Assembly: GCF_042650605.1 (NCBI RefSeq)
Contig: NZ_JBHSBN010000052.1
Span: 1-16,537 of the forward strand
Length of the DNA stretch: 16,537 nt
Direction of reading: 5' to 3'
Origin: Micromonospora_J zhanjiangensis
Lineage (GTDB): Bacteria; Actinomycetota; Actinomycetes; Mycobacteriales; Micromonosporaceae
In this document: positions 1 to 7,293 of the stretch, piece by piece
How positions within the stretch are numbered: position 1 is the stretch's first letter
Layout of the letters: the number at the start of each line of letters is the position of its first letter
Program-made: the position numbers and the translations under genes
The notes under the pieces: model-generated
What the model saw: the letters and a program-made list of their open reading frames with translations, nothing else
Told to the model about the DNA's origin: nothing
The model's database searches: none

Positions 1-140
1 CGCGGCTACCAGCGTCCGACTAACCCACGACCTCACACGGACCAAGGAGCGACGACGTCAGCGAGCGACCGACACGATTTTCAGCCCGGAACGGGCCACC
101 TCGCCAGAGGCGACGAGGACTAACCCCCCGCCCCCTGGGC

Positions 141-201
141 GTTGATCATGAAGTTGTTGCCAGGCTGCGTCCAATTTGTCGCCAATAACTTCATGATCAA
201 C
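141..201. repeat. Long near-perfect inverted repeat, intergenic (REP/MITE-like element)
   Basis: Two 21-base arms (141-161 and 181-201) are reverse complements except for two positions; the outer 15 bases, GTTGATCATGAAGTT, match perfectly. The loop is 19 bases. A few more pairs extend the stem outward after one mismatch (137-139 with 203-205). The arms themselves contain the palindrome TGATCA. It is much more AT-rich than its surroundings and has no T-run on either side, so it is not a textbook intrinsic terminator. It lies about 75 bases beyond the 3' end of the leftward TM2 gene, behind another hairpin. I infer a dispersed intergenic repeat; I recall similar GTTGATCATGAAGTT elements from Micromonospora genomes but cannot verify this here. 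Confidence 0.7.
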
Positions 202-223
202 ACCCGGCGGGCCGGGAGGGTGG

Positions 224-256
224 GGTGGGCACCGGGGTTGGGGGCCGGTGCCCACC
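224..256 (-). terminator. Hairpin terminator of the TM2-domain gene
   Basis: A perfect 12-bp stem (224-235 with 245-256; GGTGGGCACCGG and its complement) closes a 9-base G-rich loop. It begins about 19 bases after the stop codon of the leftward gene at 275-553. There is no clear U-tract, which is common for actinobacterial terminators. Position and stem strength make termination the likely role. Confidence 0.7.
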
Positions 257-274
257 AAGGGGGGTCTGGCGGGG

Positions 275-553
275 TCAGTCGCGCAGGGGGCGGCCCTGGC
301 CGTCGACGCCGCCGTTGACCAGGATCAGGATGCCGTCGATGAGGCCCCAGATGCCGCCGAGGCCGCAGGTCACCAGGCTCACCACCAGTTGGAGTACGCC
401 GGTCTTGGTGTCGCCCATGTAAAACCGGCCGGCGCCGAAGGTGCCCAGCAGAATGCCGAGCAGACCGGCGACAACCTTGCTCTTGTCCGAAACCCTGGCG
501 TCCGCCGGATATTGCTGGCCCGGGTGCTGCCCCGGGTACTGAGGAGTGGTCAT
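275..553 (-). CDS. TM2 domain-containing small membrane protein
   Basis: This 92-aa protein has a short polar N-terminus rich in P, Q, G and Y (residues 1-22) followed by a TM2 domain. Two hydrophobic helices are visible, about 27-42 and 52-78, separated by the characteristic turn GAGRFYMGDTKTGVLQL; the second helix carries GGIWGLIDGILIL, which holds the family's conserved W and D. TM2 proteins are small inner-membrane proteins of poorly defined function, and no enzymatic role can be assigned. The ATG at 553 has only a weak ribosome site (GGGTGG). TAGGGT at 562-567 on the minus strand would serve as a -10 placing the transcript start almost at the ATG, so a leaderless message is possible. The gene is divergent from ald and is followed by a hairpin terminator. 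Confidence 0.85.
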   Translation of the reverse strand: MTTPQYPGQHPGQQYPADARVSDKSKVVAGLLGILLGTFGAGRFYMGDTKTGVLQLVVSLVTCGLGGIWGLIDGILILVNGGVDGQGRPLRD

Positions 554-829
554 GGGCGACCACCCTAGAGGAGATGATCAACCTTTCCGACCAGGACTGC
601 CTGACAGGCGGAAAAGGCTGACCGATCGTCGCCGGTGGGCCGGACATCCTGCCGGCCCCACCTGACAGTTCGTCAGGCCCGCCGGTTACCCGCTGTCACA
701 ATGACGGCTGCCCGGATCGTCGGGCGGTTCTAGACTGCCGCTCGCGGGCGTGGCGGATTGCGAGGGCAACGGAGCCGTCGCACGCCGAGCAGGCCGGGGA
801 CGCGACCCCCGGAGAGAGGTGTCTGCATC
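554..829. promoter_or_regulatory. Divergent intergenic region between the TM2 gene and ald
   Basis: These 276 bases must contain both outward promoters. TAGACT at 731-736 is a good actinobacterial -10 hexamer for ald, about 95 bases before its start, though I see no convincing -35. The octamer CCTGACAG occurs twice, at 600-607 and 661-668. The first lies in a short palindrome (CCTGACAGG) and the second in the dyad CCTGAC-agttc-GTCAGG (661-677). A weaker hairpin, GGCCGG/CCGGCC, sits between them (638-657). The repeated dyads look like binding sites for a regulator of ald, which is an inference from symmetry alone. Confidence 0.4.
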
Positions 830-1945
830 GTGAAGGTCGGAATCCCACGCGAGGTCAAGAACCACGAGTACCGCGTCGCGATCACACCGGCGGGCGTGAA
901 CGAGTTCACCCGGAGCGGCCACCAGGTCTTCGTCGAGGCCGGCGCGGGCGCCGGGTCCAGCATCACCGACGCGGAGTTCGCCGCGGCCGGCGCCAAGATC
1001 CTGGACGGCGCCGACGGGGTGTGGGAGACCGCGGAGCTGGTGCTCAAGGTCAAGGAACCGATCGCCGAGGAGTACCACCGGATGCATCCCGGCCAGGTGC
1101 TCTTCACCTACCTGCACCTGGCGGCCTCCAAGGAGTGCACCGACGCGCTGGTCGACCGCAAGGTCACCGGCATCGCGTACGAGACGGTGGAGCTGCCGGA
1201 CCGGTCGCTGCCGCTGCTGGCCCCGATGTCCGAGGTGGCCGGCCGGCTGGCGCCGCAGGTCGGCGCGTACCACCTGATGCGCTCCGGCGGTGGGCGCGGC
1301 GTCCTGATGGGCGGCGTCTCCGGCGTGTACGCGGCCAAGACCGTGGTGATCGGCGCCGGTGTCTCCGGGATGAACGCGGCGGCCATCGCGCTCGGTCTGC
1401 AGGCCGAGGTGCTGCTGCTGGACAAGAACGTGGCCCGGCTGCGCCAGGCCGACGCGATCTACCGCGGCCACCTGCAGACCGTCGCCTCCAACCAGTACGA
1501 GGTGGAGCGGGCCGTGCTCGACGCCGACCTGGTGATCGGCGCGGTGCTGGTGCCGGGCGCGAAGGCGCCGACGCTGATCTCCAACGAGCTGGTGTCCCGG
1601 ATGAAGCCCGGCAGCGTGCTGGTCGACATCTCCATCGACCAGGGCGGCTGCTTCGAGGACTCGCGGCCGACCACGCACGCCCAGCCGACCTACCAGGTGC
1701 ACGACTCGATCTTCTACTGCGTGGCGAACATGCCCGGCGCGGTGCCGCACACCAGCACCTACGCCCTGACCAACGTCACCCTGCCGTACGCGTTGGAGCT
1801 GGCCAACCACGGCTGGCGCGAGGCGCTGCGCCGGGACCCGGCCCTGGCGCTGGGCCTGAACACCCACGACGGGCAGGTCACCTACGGCCCGGTGGCCGAG
1901 GCGCACGGGATGTCCACCCTGGACCTGGCCGACGCGTTGGCGTGA
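830..1945 (+). CDS. ald: Alanine dehydrogenase
   Basis: This NAD-dependent enzyme converts L-alanine to pyruvate and ammonia, reversibly, and supports alanine use and redox balance in the cytosol. With a GTG start at 830 the protein is 371 aa, the same length as Mycobacterium tuberculosis Ald as I recall it. The start is chosen because the protein then begins MKVGIPREVKNHEYRV, the family's conserved N-terminus, and a purine-rich ribosome site (GGAGAGAGG, 811-819) precedes it. Known active-site residues are all present at the expected numbers: R15, K75 (LKVKEP), H96 (YLHLA) and D270 (ISIDQGG). The dinucleotide fold carries GAGVSG at 175-180. The gene is preceded by its own likely promoter and by dyads that may bind a regulator, and its stop lies 16 bases before xerD. 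Confidence 0.97.
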   Translation: MKVGIPREVKNHEYRVAITPAGVNEFTRSGHQVFVEAGAGAGSSITDAEFAAAGAKILDGADGVWETAELVLKVKEPIAEEYHRMHPGQVLFTYLHLAASKECTDALVDRKVTGIAYETVELPDRSLPLLAPMSEVAGRLAPQVGAYHLMRSGGGRGVLMGGVSGVYAAKTVVIGAGVSGMNAAAIALGLQAEVLLLDKNVARLRQADAIYRGHLQTVASNQYEVERAVLDADLVIGAVLVPGAKAPTLISNELVSRMKPGSVLVDISIDQGGCFEDSRPTTHAQPTYQVHDSIFYCVANMPGAVPHTSTYALTNVTLPYALELANHGWREALRRDPALALGLNTHDGQVTYGPVAEAHGMSTLDLADALA

Positions 1946-1961
1946 CGGACCGCTGAGCGCA

Positions 1962-2954
1962 TTGGCGAACACGGACGCGACCGGTGCCGGCCCCGAGCCG
2001 GCACCGGCGTTGCGCCGCGCCGTGCGCGGCTACCTCGACCACCTGACCGTCGAACGTGGGCTGTCGGCGAACACGCTCTCGTCGTACCGGCGGGATCTGG
2101 ACCGGTATCTGCGTGGCCTGGCGGCCGGCGGCGTCACCGACCTGGCCGACGCGCGGCCCGCCGACGTCGCGGCCCACGTCGCCCGGCTGCGCGCCGGCGA
2201 CGGGGACCACCCGCCGCTGGCCGCGGCGTCCGCCGCCCGGGCCGCCAGCGCCGTGCGCGGCCTGCACCGGTTCGCGGTCCGCGAGGGTCTGGTCGGGGTG
2301 GACGCCAGCCGGGACGTCCGCCCGCCCACCCCGCCGCGGCGGTTGCCGCGGGCGTTGGACGTGGCCGAGGTGACCCGGCTGCTGGACGGCGTCGGTCCGG
2401 CGGCCGACGGCGCCGGCGGGTCGGCCGCGCTGCCGCTGCGCGACCGGGCGCTGCTGGAATTCCTGTACGGCACCGGGGCGCGCATCTCCGAGGCGGTCGG
2501 CGCCGCGGTGGACGACCTGGACCTGGTCGAGGGCACCGCGCTGCTGCACGGCAAGGGAGGTCGGACCCGGGCGGTGCCGATCGGCGGGTACGCCGCCGGG
2601 GCGCTGCGGGCCTACCTCACCCGGGCCCGACCGGCGCTGGTCGCCGCCGGGCGGGGCACGCCGGTCGTGTTCGTCAACTCCCGTGGCGGTCCGCTGTCCC
2701 GGCAGAGCGCCTGGACCATCCTGCGCCGGGCCGCCCGGCGGGCCGGCCTGCCGGTCGACGGACCGGACGCGGTCTCCCCGCACACGCTGCGCCACTCGTA
2801 CGCGACCCACCTGCTCGACGGCGGGGCGGACGTCCGGGTGGTCCAGGAACTGCTCGGCCACGCCTCGGTGACCACCACCCAGGTCTACACGTTGGTCACC
2901 GTGGAGCGGCTGCGCGAGGTCTATGCCACGGCGCACCCCCGGGCGCGTGGCTGA
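1962..2954 (+). CDS. xerD: Tyrosine site-specific recombinase XerD
   Basis: XerD with XerC resolves chromosome dimers at dif sites near the replication terminus. The 330-aa protein has an N-terminal SAM-like core-binding domain (about 17-110, containing VERGLSANTLSSYRRDL) and a catalytic domain (about 130-325). All catalytic residues are visible: R174 (GTGARISE), K198 (HGKGGRTR), H274 and R277 (SPHTLRHSYATHLL), H300 (LLGHASVTTTQVY) and nucleophile Y309. The usual length for the family is about 300 aa, the extra residues being a short A/P-rich N-terminus. The TTG at 1962 has no good ribosome site; TTG and GTG at codons 17 and 21 are alternatives that would keep the core. It sits next to parA and scpAB, a typical actinobacterial arrangement, which supports the chromosomal XerD assignment over a phage integrase. 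Confidence 0.93.
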   Translation: MANTDATGAGPEPAPALRRAVRGYLDHLTVERGLSANTLSSYRRDLDRYLRGLAAGGVTDLADARPADVAAHVARLRAGDGDHPPLAAASAARAASAVRGLHRFAVREGLVGVDASRDVRPPTPPRRLPRALDVAEVTRLLDGVGPAADGAGGSAALPLRDRALLEFLYGTGARISEAVGAAVDDLDLVEGTALLHGKGGRTRAVPIGGYAAGALRAYLTRARPALVAAGRGTPVVFVNSRGGPLSRQSAWTILRRAARRAGLPVDGPDAVSPHTLRHSYATHLLDGGADVRVVQELLGHASVTTTQVYTLVTVERLREVYATAHPRARG

Positions 2955-3006
2955 ACAGCGGGTACGCGGTATGTTGCGGACGGGAAGACACGCCGACCCG
3001 GTGCCC

Positions 3007-3034
3007 CCGGGCGTGCTGCCCGGTGGCGTAGAGT
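3007..3034 (+). promoter_or_regulatory. Intergenic region before parA: small hairpin and candidate -10
   Basis: The 192 bases between xerD and parA contain a short hairpin (CCGGGC 3007-3012 with GCCCGG 3018-3023, loop of five) that may end xerD transcripts. TAGAGT at 3029-3034 resembles an actinobacterial -10 and would start a parA-scpAB transcript with a leader of about 110 bases. No convincing -35 accompanies it, so this is tentative. Confidence 0.25.
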
Positions 3035-3146
3035 CGGAAGCCGCGCGGACCTCGCGGGACGGCAACCGTGGTTCGCCGCGGCGCCACGCGGGACGGACGC
3101 CGGTCGGCTCCGTCGTCCGAGACAGTCGTCGGGAGGGGGCGAGGAC

Positions 3147-4076
3147 ATGACCGGCAACGGTGACCGTGCCGAGGCGTGGACCTCGACGCTCCGGCAGCAA
3201 CAGGCGGGATTCGACCTGGGGGCCGAACTCGGCCCGGCGGACCCGGCGGCCTACACGGCCCGCAAACCGATCCCCGACCCGATGCCCACCGACCGGCACG
3301 GCCCGGCCCGGATCATCGCGATGGCCAACCAGAAGGGCGGGGTGGGCAAGACCACCACCACCATCAACCTCGGCGCCGCGCTGGCCGAGTACGGCCGCAA
3401 GGTGCTGCTTGTCGACTTCGACCCGCAGGGCGCCCTGTCGGTGGGCCTGGGCGTCAACCCGCACAACCTCGACCTGTCCGTCTACAACCTGCTCATGCAG
3501 GACGACGTGACCGCCGAGGACGTGCTCATCAAGACCGACGTGGCCGGGCTGCACCTGCTGCCGGCCAACATCGACCTGTCGGCGGCCGAGATCCAACTGG
3601 TCAACGAGGTCGCCCGGGAGATGGCCCTGGCCCGGGTGCTGCGCACGGTGCGCAAGGAGTACGACTACATCCTCATCGACTGCCAGCCGTCGCTGGGCCT
3701 GCTCGCCATCAACGCGCTCACCGTGGCGCACGGCGTCCTGATCCCGCTGGAGTGCGAGTTCTTCAGCCTGCGCGGGGTGGCCCTGCTGCTGGACACCATC
3801 GACAAGGTGCGCGAGCGGCTCAACTTCGACCTGGAGCTGGAAGGCATCCTGGCCACCATGTACGACAGCCGCACCACGCACTGCCGGCAGGTGCTGCAGC
3901 GGGTGGTGGAGGCGTTCGGCGACAAGGTCTACCAGACCGTGATCACCAAGACGGTGAAGTTCCCCGAGTCGACCGTGGCCGGCGCGCCCATCACCAGCCT
4001 CGACCCGGCCTCCTCGGGTGCCCGCAACTACCGGCAGCTGGCCCGTGAGGTGATCGCCGCGCAGGCCGAGCGGTAA
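3147..4076 (+). CDS. parA: ParA/Soj-family chromosome-partitioning ATPase (orphan, scpAB-linked)
   Basis: ParA-type ATPases bind DNA as ATP-dependent dimers and position chromosomes, plasmids or protein complexes. The 309-aa protein carries the deviant Walker A KGGVGKTT at 63-70 with its signature lysine K63, the A' motif DFDPQG at 90-95 and Walker B YILIDCQPS ending near residue 182. The first 50 or so residues are a variable extension rich in P, A and D. The ATG at 3147 follows GGGAGGGGG (3131-3139). No parB lies beside it, unlike the oriC-proximal parAB pair; the partners here are scpA and scpB, 14 bases downstream. This is the paralogue commonly found between xerD and scpA in actinobacteria, so a role with the SMC-ScpAB condensin is likely but inferred. 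Confidence 0.93.
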   Translation: MTGNGDRAEAWTSTLRQQQAGFDLGAELGPADPAAYTARKPIPDPMPTDRHGPARIIAMANQKGGVGKTTTTINLGAALAEYGRKVLLVDFDPQGALSVGLGVNPHNLDLSVYNLLMQDDVTAEDVLIKTDVAGLHLLPANIDLSAAEIQLVNEVAREMALARVLRTVRKEYDYILIDCQPSLGLLAINALTVAHGVLIPLECEFFSLRGVALLLDTIDKVRERLNFDLELEGILATMYDSRTTHCRQVLQRVVEAFGDKVYQTVITKTVKFPESTVAGAPITSLDPASSGARNYRQLAREVIAAQAER

Positions 4077-4090
4077 CGGACGACCCGCCG

Positions 4091-5251
4091 GTGCGCGATG
4101 CCCCGGAGCCCGTCGACTACGGTCGTCGGGTGACCGTCCCGCCCGTCGAAGCGCAGCCCGCGGCCGACCCCCCGCCCGTCGGCGGGGAGGTGGCCGCCGG
4201 TGACCCGCTCGCCGCCGATGGTCCGGCCGGTGCGGGCCCGGCTGCCGCCGATGGTCCGGCCGGTGCCGACCCGGCCGCCGTCGACGGCGCGGCGACCGGC
4301 GGCTTCACCGTCCGGCTGGCCAATTTCACCGGCCCGTTCGACCTGCTGCTGCAGCTGATCGGCAAGCACAAGCTGGACGTCACCGAGGTGGCGCTGCATC
4401 GGGTCACCGACGAGTTCATCGCGTACATCCGGGCCATGGGCGACGACTGGGACCTCGACGAGACCAGCGAGTTCCTGCTGGTCGCCGCGACCCTGCTGGA
4501 CCTGAAGGCGGCCCGCCTGCTGCCCGCCGCCGAGGTGGAGGACGAGGAGGACCTGGCCCTGCTGGAGGCCCGGGACCTGCTGTTCGCCCGGCTGTTGCAG
4601 TACAAGGCGTTCAAGGAGGCCGCCGCGCACATCGCCGGGCTGGAGGCGGTCGGCTCTCGGCGCTACCCGCGGGCGGTGTCGCTGGAACCCCGGTACGCCG
4701 AGGCGCTGCCGGAACTGGTGCTCGGCATCGGCCCGCAGCGGCTGCTCAAGCTGGCGATCAAGGCCATGACGCCGAAGGTCGCGCCGGTGGTCTCCATCGA
4801 CCACGTGCACATGGTGCGGGTCAGCGTCCGGGAGCACGCCGCGATCCTGCGTGACCGGCTGCGCCGGCTGGGCACCGCCAGCTTCGAGGCGCTCTGCGCG
4901 GACTGCGCGTCGACGCTGGAGGTGGTCGCCCGGTTCCTGGCGTTGCTGGAGCTCTACCGCGAAGCGCTGATCGACTTCACCCAGACCCAGGCCCTCGGCG
5001 AACTGACCGTCAGCTGGACCGGCCCGGCCGACGGCGGCGCCGACCTGGACATCGACGAGTACGCCGGATCACCGCCGGCCGCGGACGGCGCCCCTACCCA
5101 GCCGCCGGCCGCGGACGGCGCTCTCGATCAGCCGCCGGCCGCGGACGGTGTCACCGAGCAGTCGCCGGCGCCGGCCGCTCCGGCGGACCTTCGGGCCGAC
5201 GGGTCCGACCCTGACCCGGCCGGGCCGCAGACGAAGGGAGATGTGCCATGA
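4091..5251 (+). CDS. scpA: Segregation and condensation protein A
   Basis: ScpA is the kleisin that bridges the SMC ATPase heads and, with ScpB, forms bacterial condensin. The 386-aa reading has a low-complexity N-terminus (about 1-70), a kleisin core from FTVRLANFTGPFDLLLQLI (72-90) to the C-terminal winged helix (about 275-312, LEVVARFLALLELYREALIDFTQ region), then a low-complexity tail (about 325-386). Typical ScpA proteins are 240-280 aa, matching only the core. The N-terminus has an 11-residue tandem repeat and the tail a 10-residue repeat in three copies (PPAADGAPTQ and variants). The GTG at 4091 lacks a clear ribosome site and GTG 4130 is an equally possible start. The stop overlaps the scpB ATG by four bases (ATGA), implying coupled translation of partner subunits. 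Confidence 0.93.
   Translation: MRDAPEPVDYGRRVTVPPVEAQPAADPPPVGGEVAAGDPLAADGPAGAGPAAADGPAGADPAAVDGAATGGFTVRLANFTGPFDLLLQLIGKHKLDVTEVALHRVTDEFIAYIRAMGDDWDLDETSEFLLVAATLLDLKAARLLPAAEVEDEEDLALLEARDLLFARLLQYKAFKEAAAHIAGLEAVGSRRYPRAVSLEPRYAEALPELVLGIGPQRLLKLAIKAMTPKVAPVVSIDHVHMVRVSVREHAAILRDRLRRLGTASFEALCADCASTLEVVARFLALLELYREALIDFTQTQALGELTVSWTGPADGGADLDIDEYAGSPPAADGAPTQPPAADGALDQPPAADGVTEQSPAPAAPADLRADGSDPDPAGPQTKGDVP
4211..4276 (+). repeat. In-frame 33-bp tandem duplication in the scpA N-terminus
   Basis: The block beginning GCCGCCGATGGTCCGGCCGG occurs at 4211 and again at 4244, a 33-base (11-codon) period. It encodes the Ala/Pro/Gly/Asp-rich stretch DGPAGAGPAAADGPAGADP. The two copies are nearly identical in bases, so the duplication is recent. 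Confidence 0.75.
5072..5161 (+). repeat. In-frame 30-bp tandem repeat, three copies, in the scpA C-terminal tail
   Basis: Three 30-base units start at 5072, 5102 and 5132. Each opens with CCGCCGGCCGCGGACGG and encodes PPAADG followed by four variable residues (APTQ, ALDQ, VTEQ). The multiple-of-three period keeps the frame, so copy number could change without breaking scpA. Confidence 0.85.
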
Positions 5252-6381
5252 CCGGCGACGACCGGAACGATTCACTGGCCGACCAGGCGGCGGCCTGGGT
5301 TCCCCCGTGGGCCCGTCCCCGGCCGCCCGCGCCGGAACCCGCCGACCAGCCGCCGACCGGGCGCGCCGACCAGGAGTCGCCGGCCGGGCCGCCGGCGGAG
5401 CCCGCCGACCGCGAGCCGCCGACCGAGCCCGCTGACCGCTCTGTTCCCGCGGATCCGTCGGTGTCGGCGGATCCCTCGGTGTCGGCGGAACTGCCGGTAG
5501 CGGCGGATCCCTCGGTGTCGGCGGATCCGTCCGTTCCTGCGGACCCGTCGACGTCGGCCGAACCTTCGGTGGCGGCGGACGTCGGATCGGAGGAGCCGGG
5601 TGTCGGTCCAGGGCCGGGCGGCGCGGTGGTCGACGCCCCGGTGGACGCGGCCGACGAACCGGCGGCGGTCCAGGACCACGAGCCGCTCCTGGATCCGACC
5701 GCCCAGTCGGCTCCGGAAGAACTCCCGGTCCCGGCTGACCGGGCCGGGACCGGCGAGGACCGCCCCGACCGCACGCCGCCGCCCGCCGGTACGCCGCTGG
5801 AACCGCCCGCCGGTACGCCGCTGGACCCGCTCGCCGACGACGACGAGTTCCGCGCCGCGCTGGAGGCGATCCTGCTGGTCGTGGACGAACCGGTCGCCGA
5901 GATCGTGCTGGCGCAGGTGCTGGAACAGCCCACCGACCGGGTCGCCGCCGTCCTGGAGCGGATCTCCCGGGACTACACCGAGGCCGGGCACGGGTTCGAC
6001 CTGCGCCGGGCCGCCGGCGGCTGGCGGCTCTACACCCGGCCGGAATACGCCTCGTACGTCGAACGGTTCGTCCTGGACGGGCAGTCCGTACGGCTCACCC
6101 AGGCCGCGCTGGAGACCCTGGCGGTGGTCGCCTACAAGCAGCCGGTGACCCGGTCACGGATCTCTGCCATCCGGGGTGTCAACTGCGACGGGGTGATCCG
6201 TACCCTGGTAACCCGCGGCCTGGTCGCGGAGTGCGGTGCCGAACCGGACACCGGTGCCTTCCTCTACCGGACCACCCCCTTGTTCCTGGAGAAGCTCGGG
6301 CTCGACACGGTCGACGAGCTGCCGCCGCTGGCCCCGTTCCTGCCCGACGACGTGGAAGAGATAGCCGATGCCCCGCGATGA
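5248..6381 (+). CDS. scpB: Segregation and condensation protein B
   Basis: ScpB dimerises and binds ScpA in the SMC condensin. The conserved tandem winged-helix core occupies about residues 197-372 (from DDDEFRAALEAILLVVDEPV, through LAVVAYKQPVTRSRISAIRGVN, to FLEKLGLDTVDELPPLAPFL). The protein is 377 aa against the usual 180-250 because about 195 residues of acidic, P/A/S/D-rich low complexity precede the core, including eight hexapeptide repeats at 65-112. The ATG at 5248 is preceded at good spacing by AAGGGAG (5234-5240) and overlaps the scpA stop. No internal start just before the core is obvious, but a shorter product cannot be ruled out. The end overlaps rluB by 14 bases. Confidence 0.93.
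   Translation: MTGDDRNDSLADQAAAWVPPWARPRPPAPEPADQPPTGRADQESPAGPPAEPADREPPTEPADRSVPADPSVSADPSVSAELPVAADPSVSADPSVPADPSTSAEPSVAADVGSEEPGVGPGPGGAVVDAPVDAADEPAAVQDHEPLLDPTAQSAPEELPVPADRAGTGEDRPDRTPPPAGTPLEPPAGTPLDPLADDDEFRAALEAILLVVDEPVAEIVLAQVLEQPTDRVAAVLERISRDYTEAGHGFDLRRAAGGWRLYTRPEYASYVERFVLDGQSVRLTQAALETLAVVAYKQPVTRSRISAIRGVNCDGVIRTLVTRGLVAECGAEPDTGAFLYRTTPLFLEKLGLDTVDELPPLAPFLPDDVEEIADAPR
5440..5583 (+). repeat. Eight-unit 18-bp in-frame minisatellite in the scpB N-terminus
   Basis: Eight consecutive hexacodons encode SVPADP, SVSADP, SVSAEL, PVAADP, SVSADP, SVPADP, STSAEP and SVAADV. At the DNA level the units resemble GCGGATCCGTCGGTGTCG with silent variation. The encoded linker should be disordered and acidic. 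Confidence 0.85.
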
Positions 6382-7108
6382 AGCCCCGACCGCCGAGCGC
6401 CTGCAGAAGGTGCTCGCCGCCGCCGGTGTCGGCTCCCGCCGTGCCTGCGAAGACCTGATCTTCCGACGCCGGGTCACCGTCGACGGACGGGTGGCCCAGC
6501 TGGGCGACAAGGTCGACCCGGCCACGGCGGTGATCCACGTCGACGGCGAACGGCTGGTCACCGACACCCGGGTGGTCTACCTGGCGATGAACAAGCCGCG
6601 CGGGGTGGTCTCGACAATGGCCGACGAGAAGGGCCGTACCGCACTGGCCGACTTCCTCGGCCGGGTCGACGAGCGGGTCTACCACGTCGGGCGGCTCGAC
6701 GCCGACAGCGAGGGCCTGCTGCTGCTCACCAACGACGGCACGCTCGCCCACCGGCTGACCCACCCGTCGTACGGGGTCCCGAAGACGTACCTGTGCGAGG
6801 TGGCCGGCCCGCTGCGCCGCAACGTGGGGCGGCGGCTGAAGGAGGGCGTGCAACTGGAGGACGGCCCGGCCCGGGTCGACGAGTTCCGGGTGGTGGACAC
6901 CCTGGGCAAGACGGCGCAGGTCGAGGTGACCCTGCACGAGGGGCGCAAGCACATCGTGCGGCGGCTGCTGGAGGAGGTCGGACACCCGGTCTCCCGGCTG
7001 GTGCGTACCTCGATCGGGCCGATCCGGCTCGGGGACCTGCGCCCGGGGCGTACCCGGAGGTTGACCAACGCCGAGGTGGCCGCGCTGTTCAAGGCGGTCG
7101 GCGACTGA
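6368..7108 (+). CDS. rluB: rRNA pseudouridine synthase, RluB/RsuA family
   Basis: Enzymes of this family isomerise a specific uridine of ribosomal RNA to pseudouridine; RluB acts on 23S rRNA. The 246-aa protein has an N-terminal S4 RNA-binding domain (about 9-58, ERLQKVLAAAGVGSRRACEDL) and a catalytic domain (about 68-235). The signature HVGRLDADSEGLLLLTNDG contains the catalytic aspartate D111, and the C-terminal motif EGRKHIVRRLLEEVGHPV is typical. The start is the ATG at 6368 inside the end of scpB, preceded by GGAAGAG (6354-6360) at seven bases. Its place after scpB is conserved in Gram-positive bacteria. RluB is preferred over RsuA from that context. Confidence 0.92.
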   Translation: MPRDEAPTAERLQKVLAAAGVGSRRACEDLIFRRRVTVDGRVAQLGDKVDPATAVIHVDGERLVTDTRVVYLAMNKPRGVVSTMADEKGRTALADFLGRVDERVYHVGRLDADSEGLLLLTNDGTLAHRLTHPSYGVPKTYLCEVAGPLRRNVGRRLKEGVQLEDGPARVDEFRVVDTLGKTAQVEVTLHEGRKHIVRRLLEEVGHPVSRLVRTSIGPIRLGDLRPGRTRRLTNAEVAALFKAVGD

Positions 7109-7154
7109 CCGCGGACCCGGGTGGTCGGCGCCGGCACCGCCGGTGCGGACGTGT

Positions 7155-7186
7155 CCCGCGTCGCCGCCGCCGACGGCGGGCGCGGG
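7155..7186 (+). terminator. GC-rich hairpin between rluB and cmk
   Basis: A 6-bp outer stem (CCCGCG 7155-7160 with CGCGGG 7181-7186) and a 6-bp inner stem (CCGCCG 7164-7169 with CGGCGG 7174-7179) enclose a four-base loop, with an asymmetric internal bulge. It lies about 46 bases after the rluB stop and could end or attenuate transcripts before cmk. In DNA this GC-rich, such folds also arise by chance. Confidence 0.35.
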
Positions 7187-7293
7187 CCGCCGCGGCGGGC
7201 GAGGCAGAATGAACGGTGACAATCGGGCGCGGCCGGCCGCGCCGGGCGGGGACACGGCCGGGCGCCGGTACGCGGCGCGGCGAAGGAGGAGTG

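Noticed and set aside
58..258. 66-aa minus-strand frame at the window start
   Set aside because: It overlaps both hairpin structures, has no ribosome site or recognisable domain, and is low complexity; bases 1-140 otherwise show nothing I can call.
1962..2954. xerD as a mobile-element integrase
   Set aside because: It lies in the conserved core block with parA and scpAB and has XerD-like length and motifs; the mobile integrase is the separate pseudogene beside tRNA-Pro.
1878..3881. 667-aa minus-strand open frame opposite xerD and parA
   Set aside because: Rich in R, G, H, Q and V as expected from the antisense of GC-rich genes; both opposing genes are certain.
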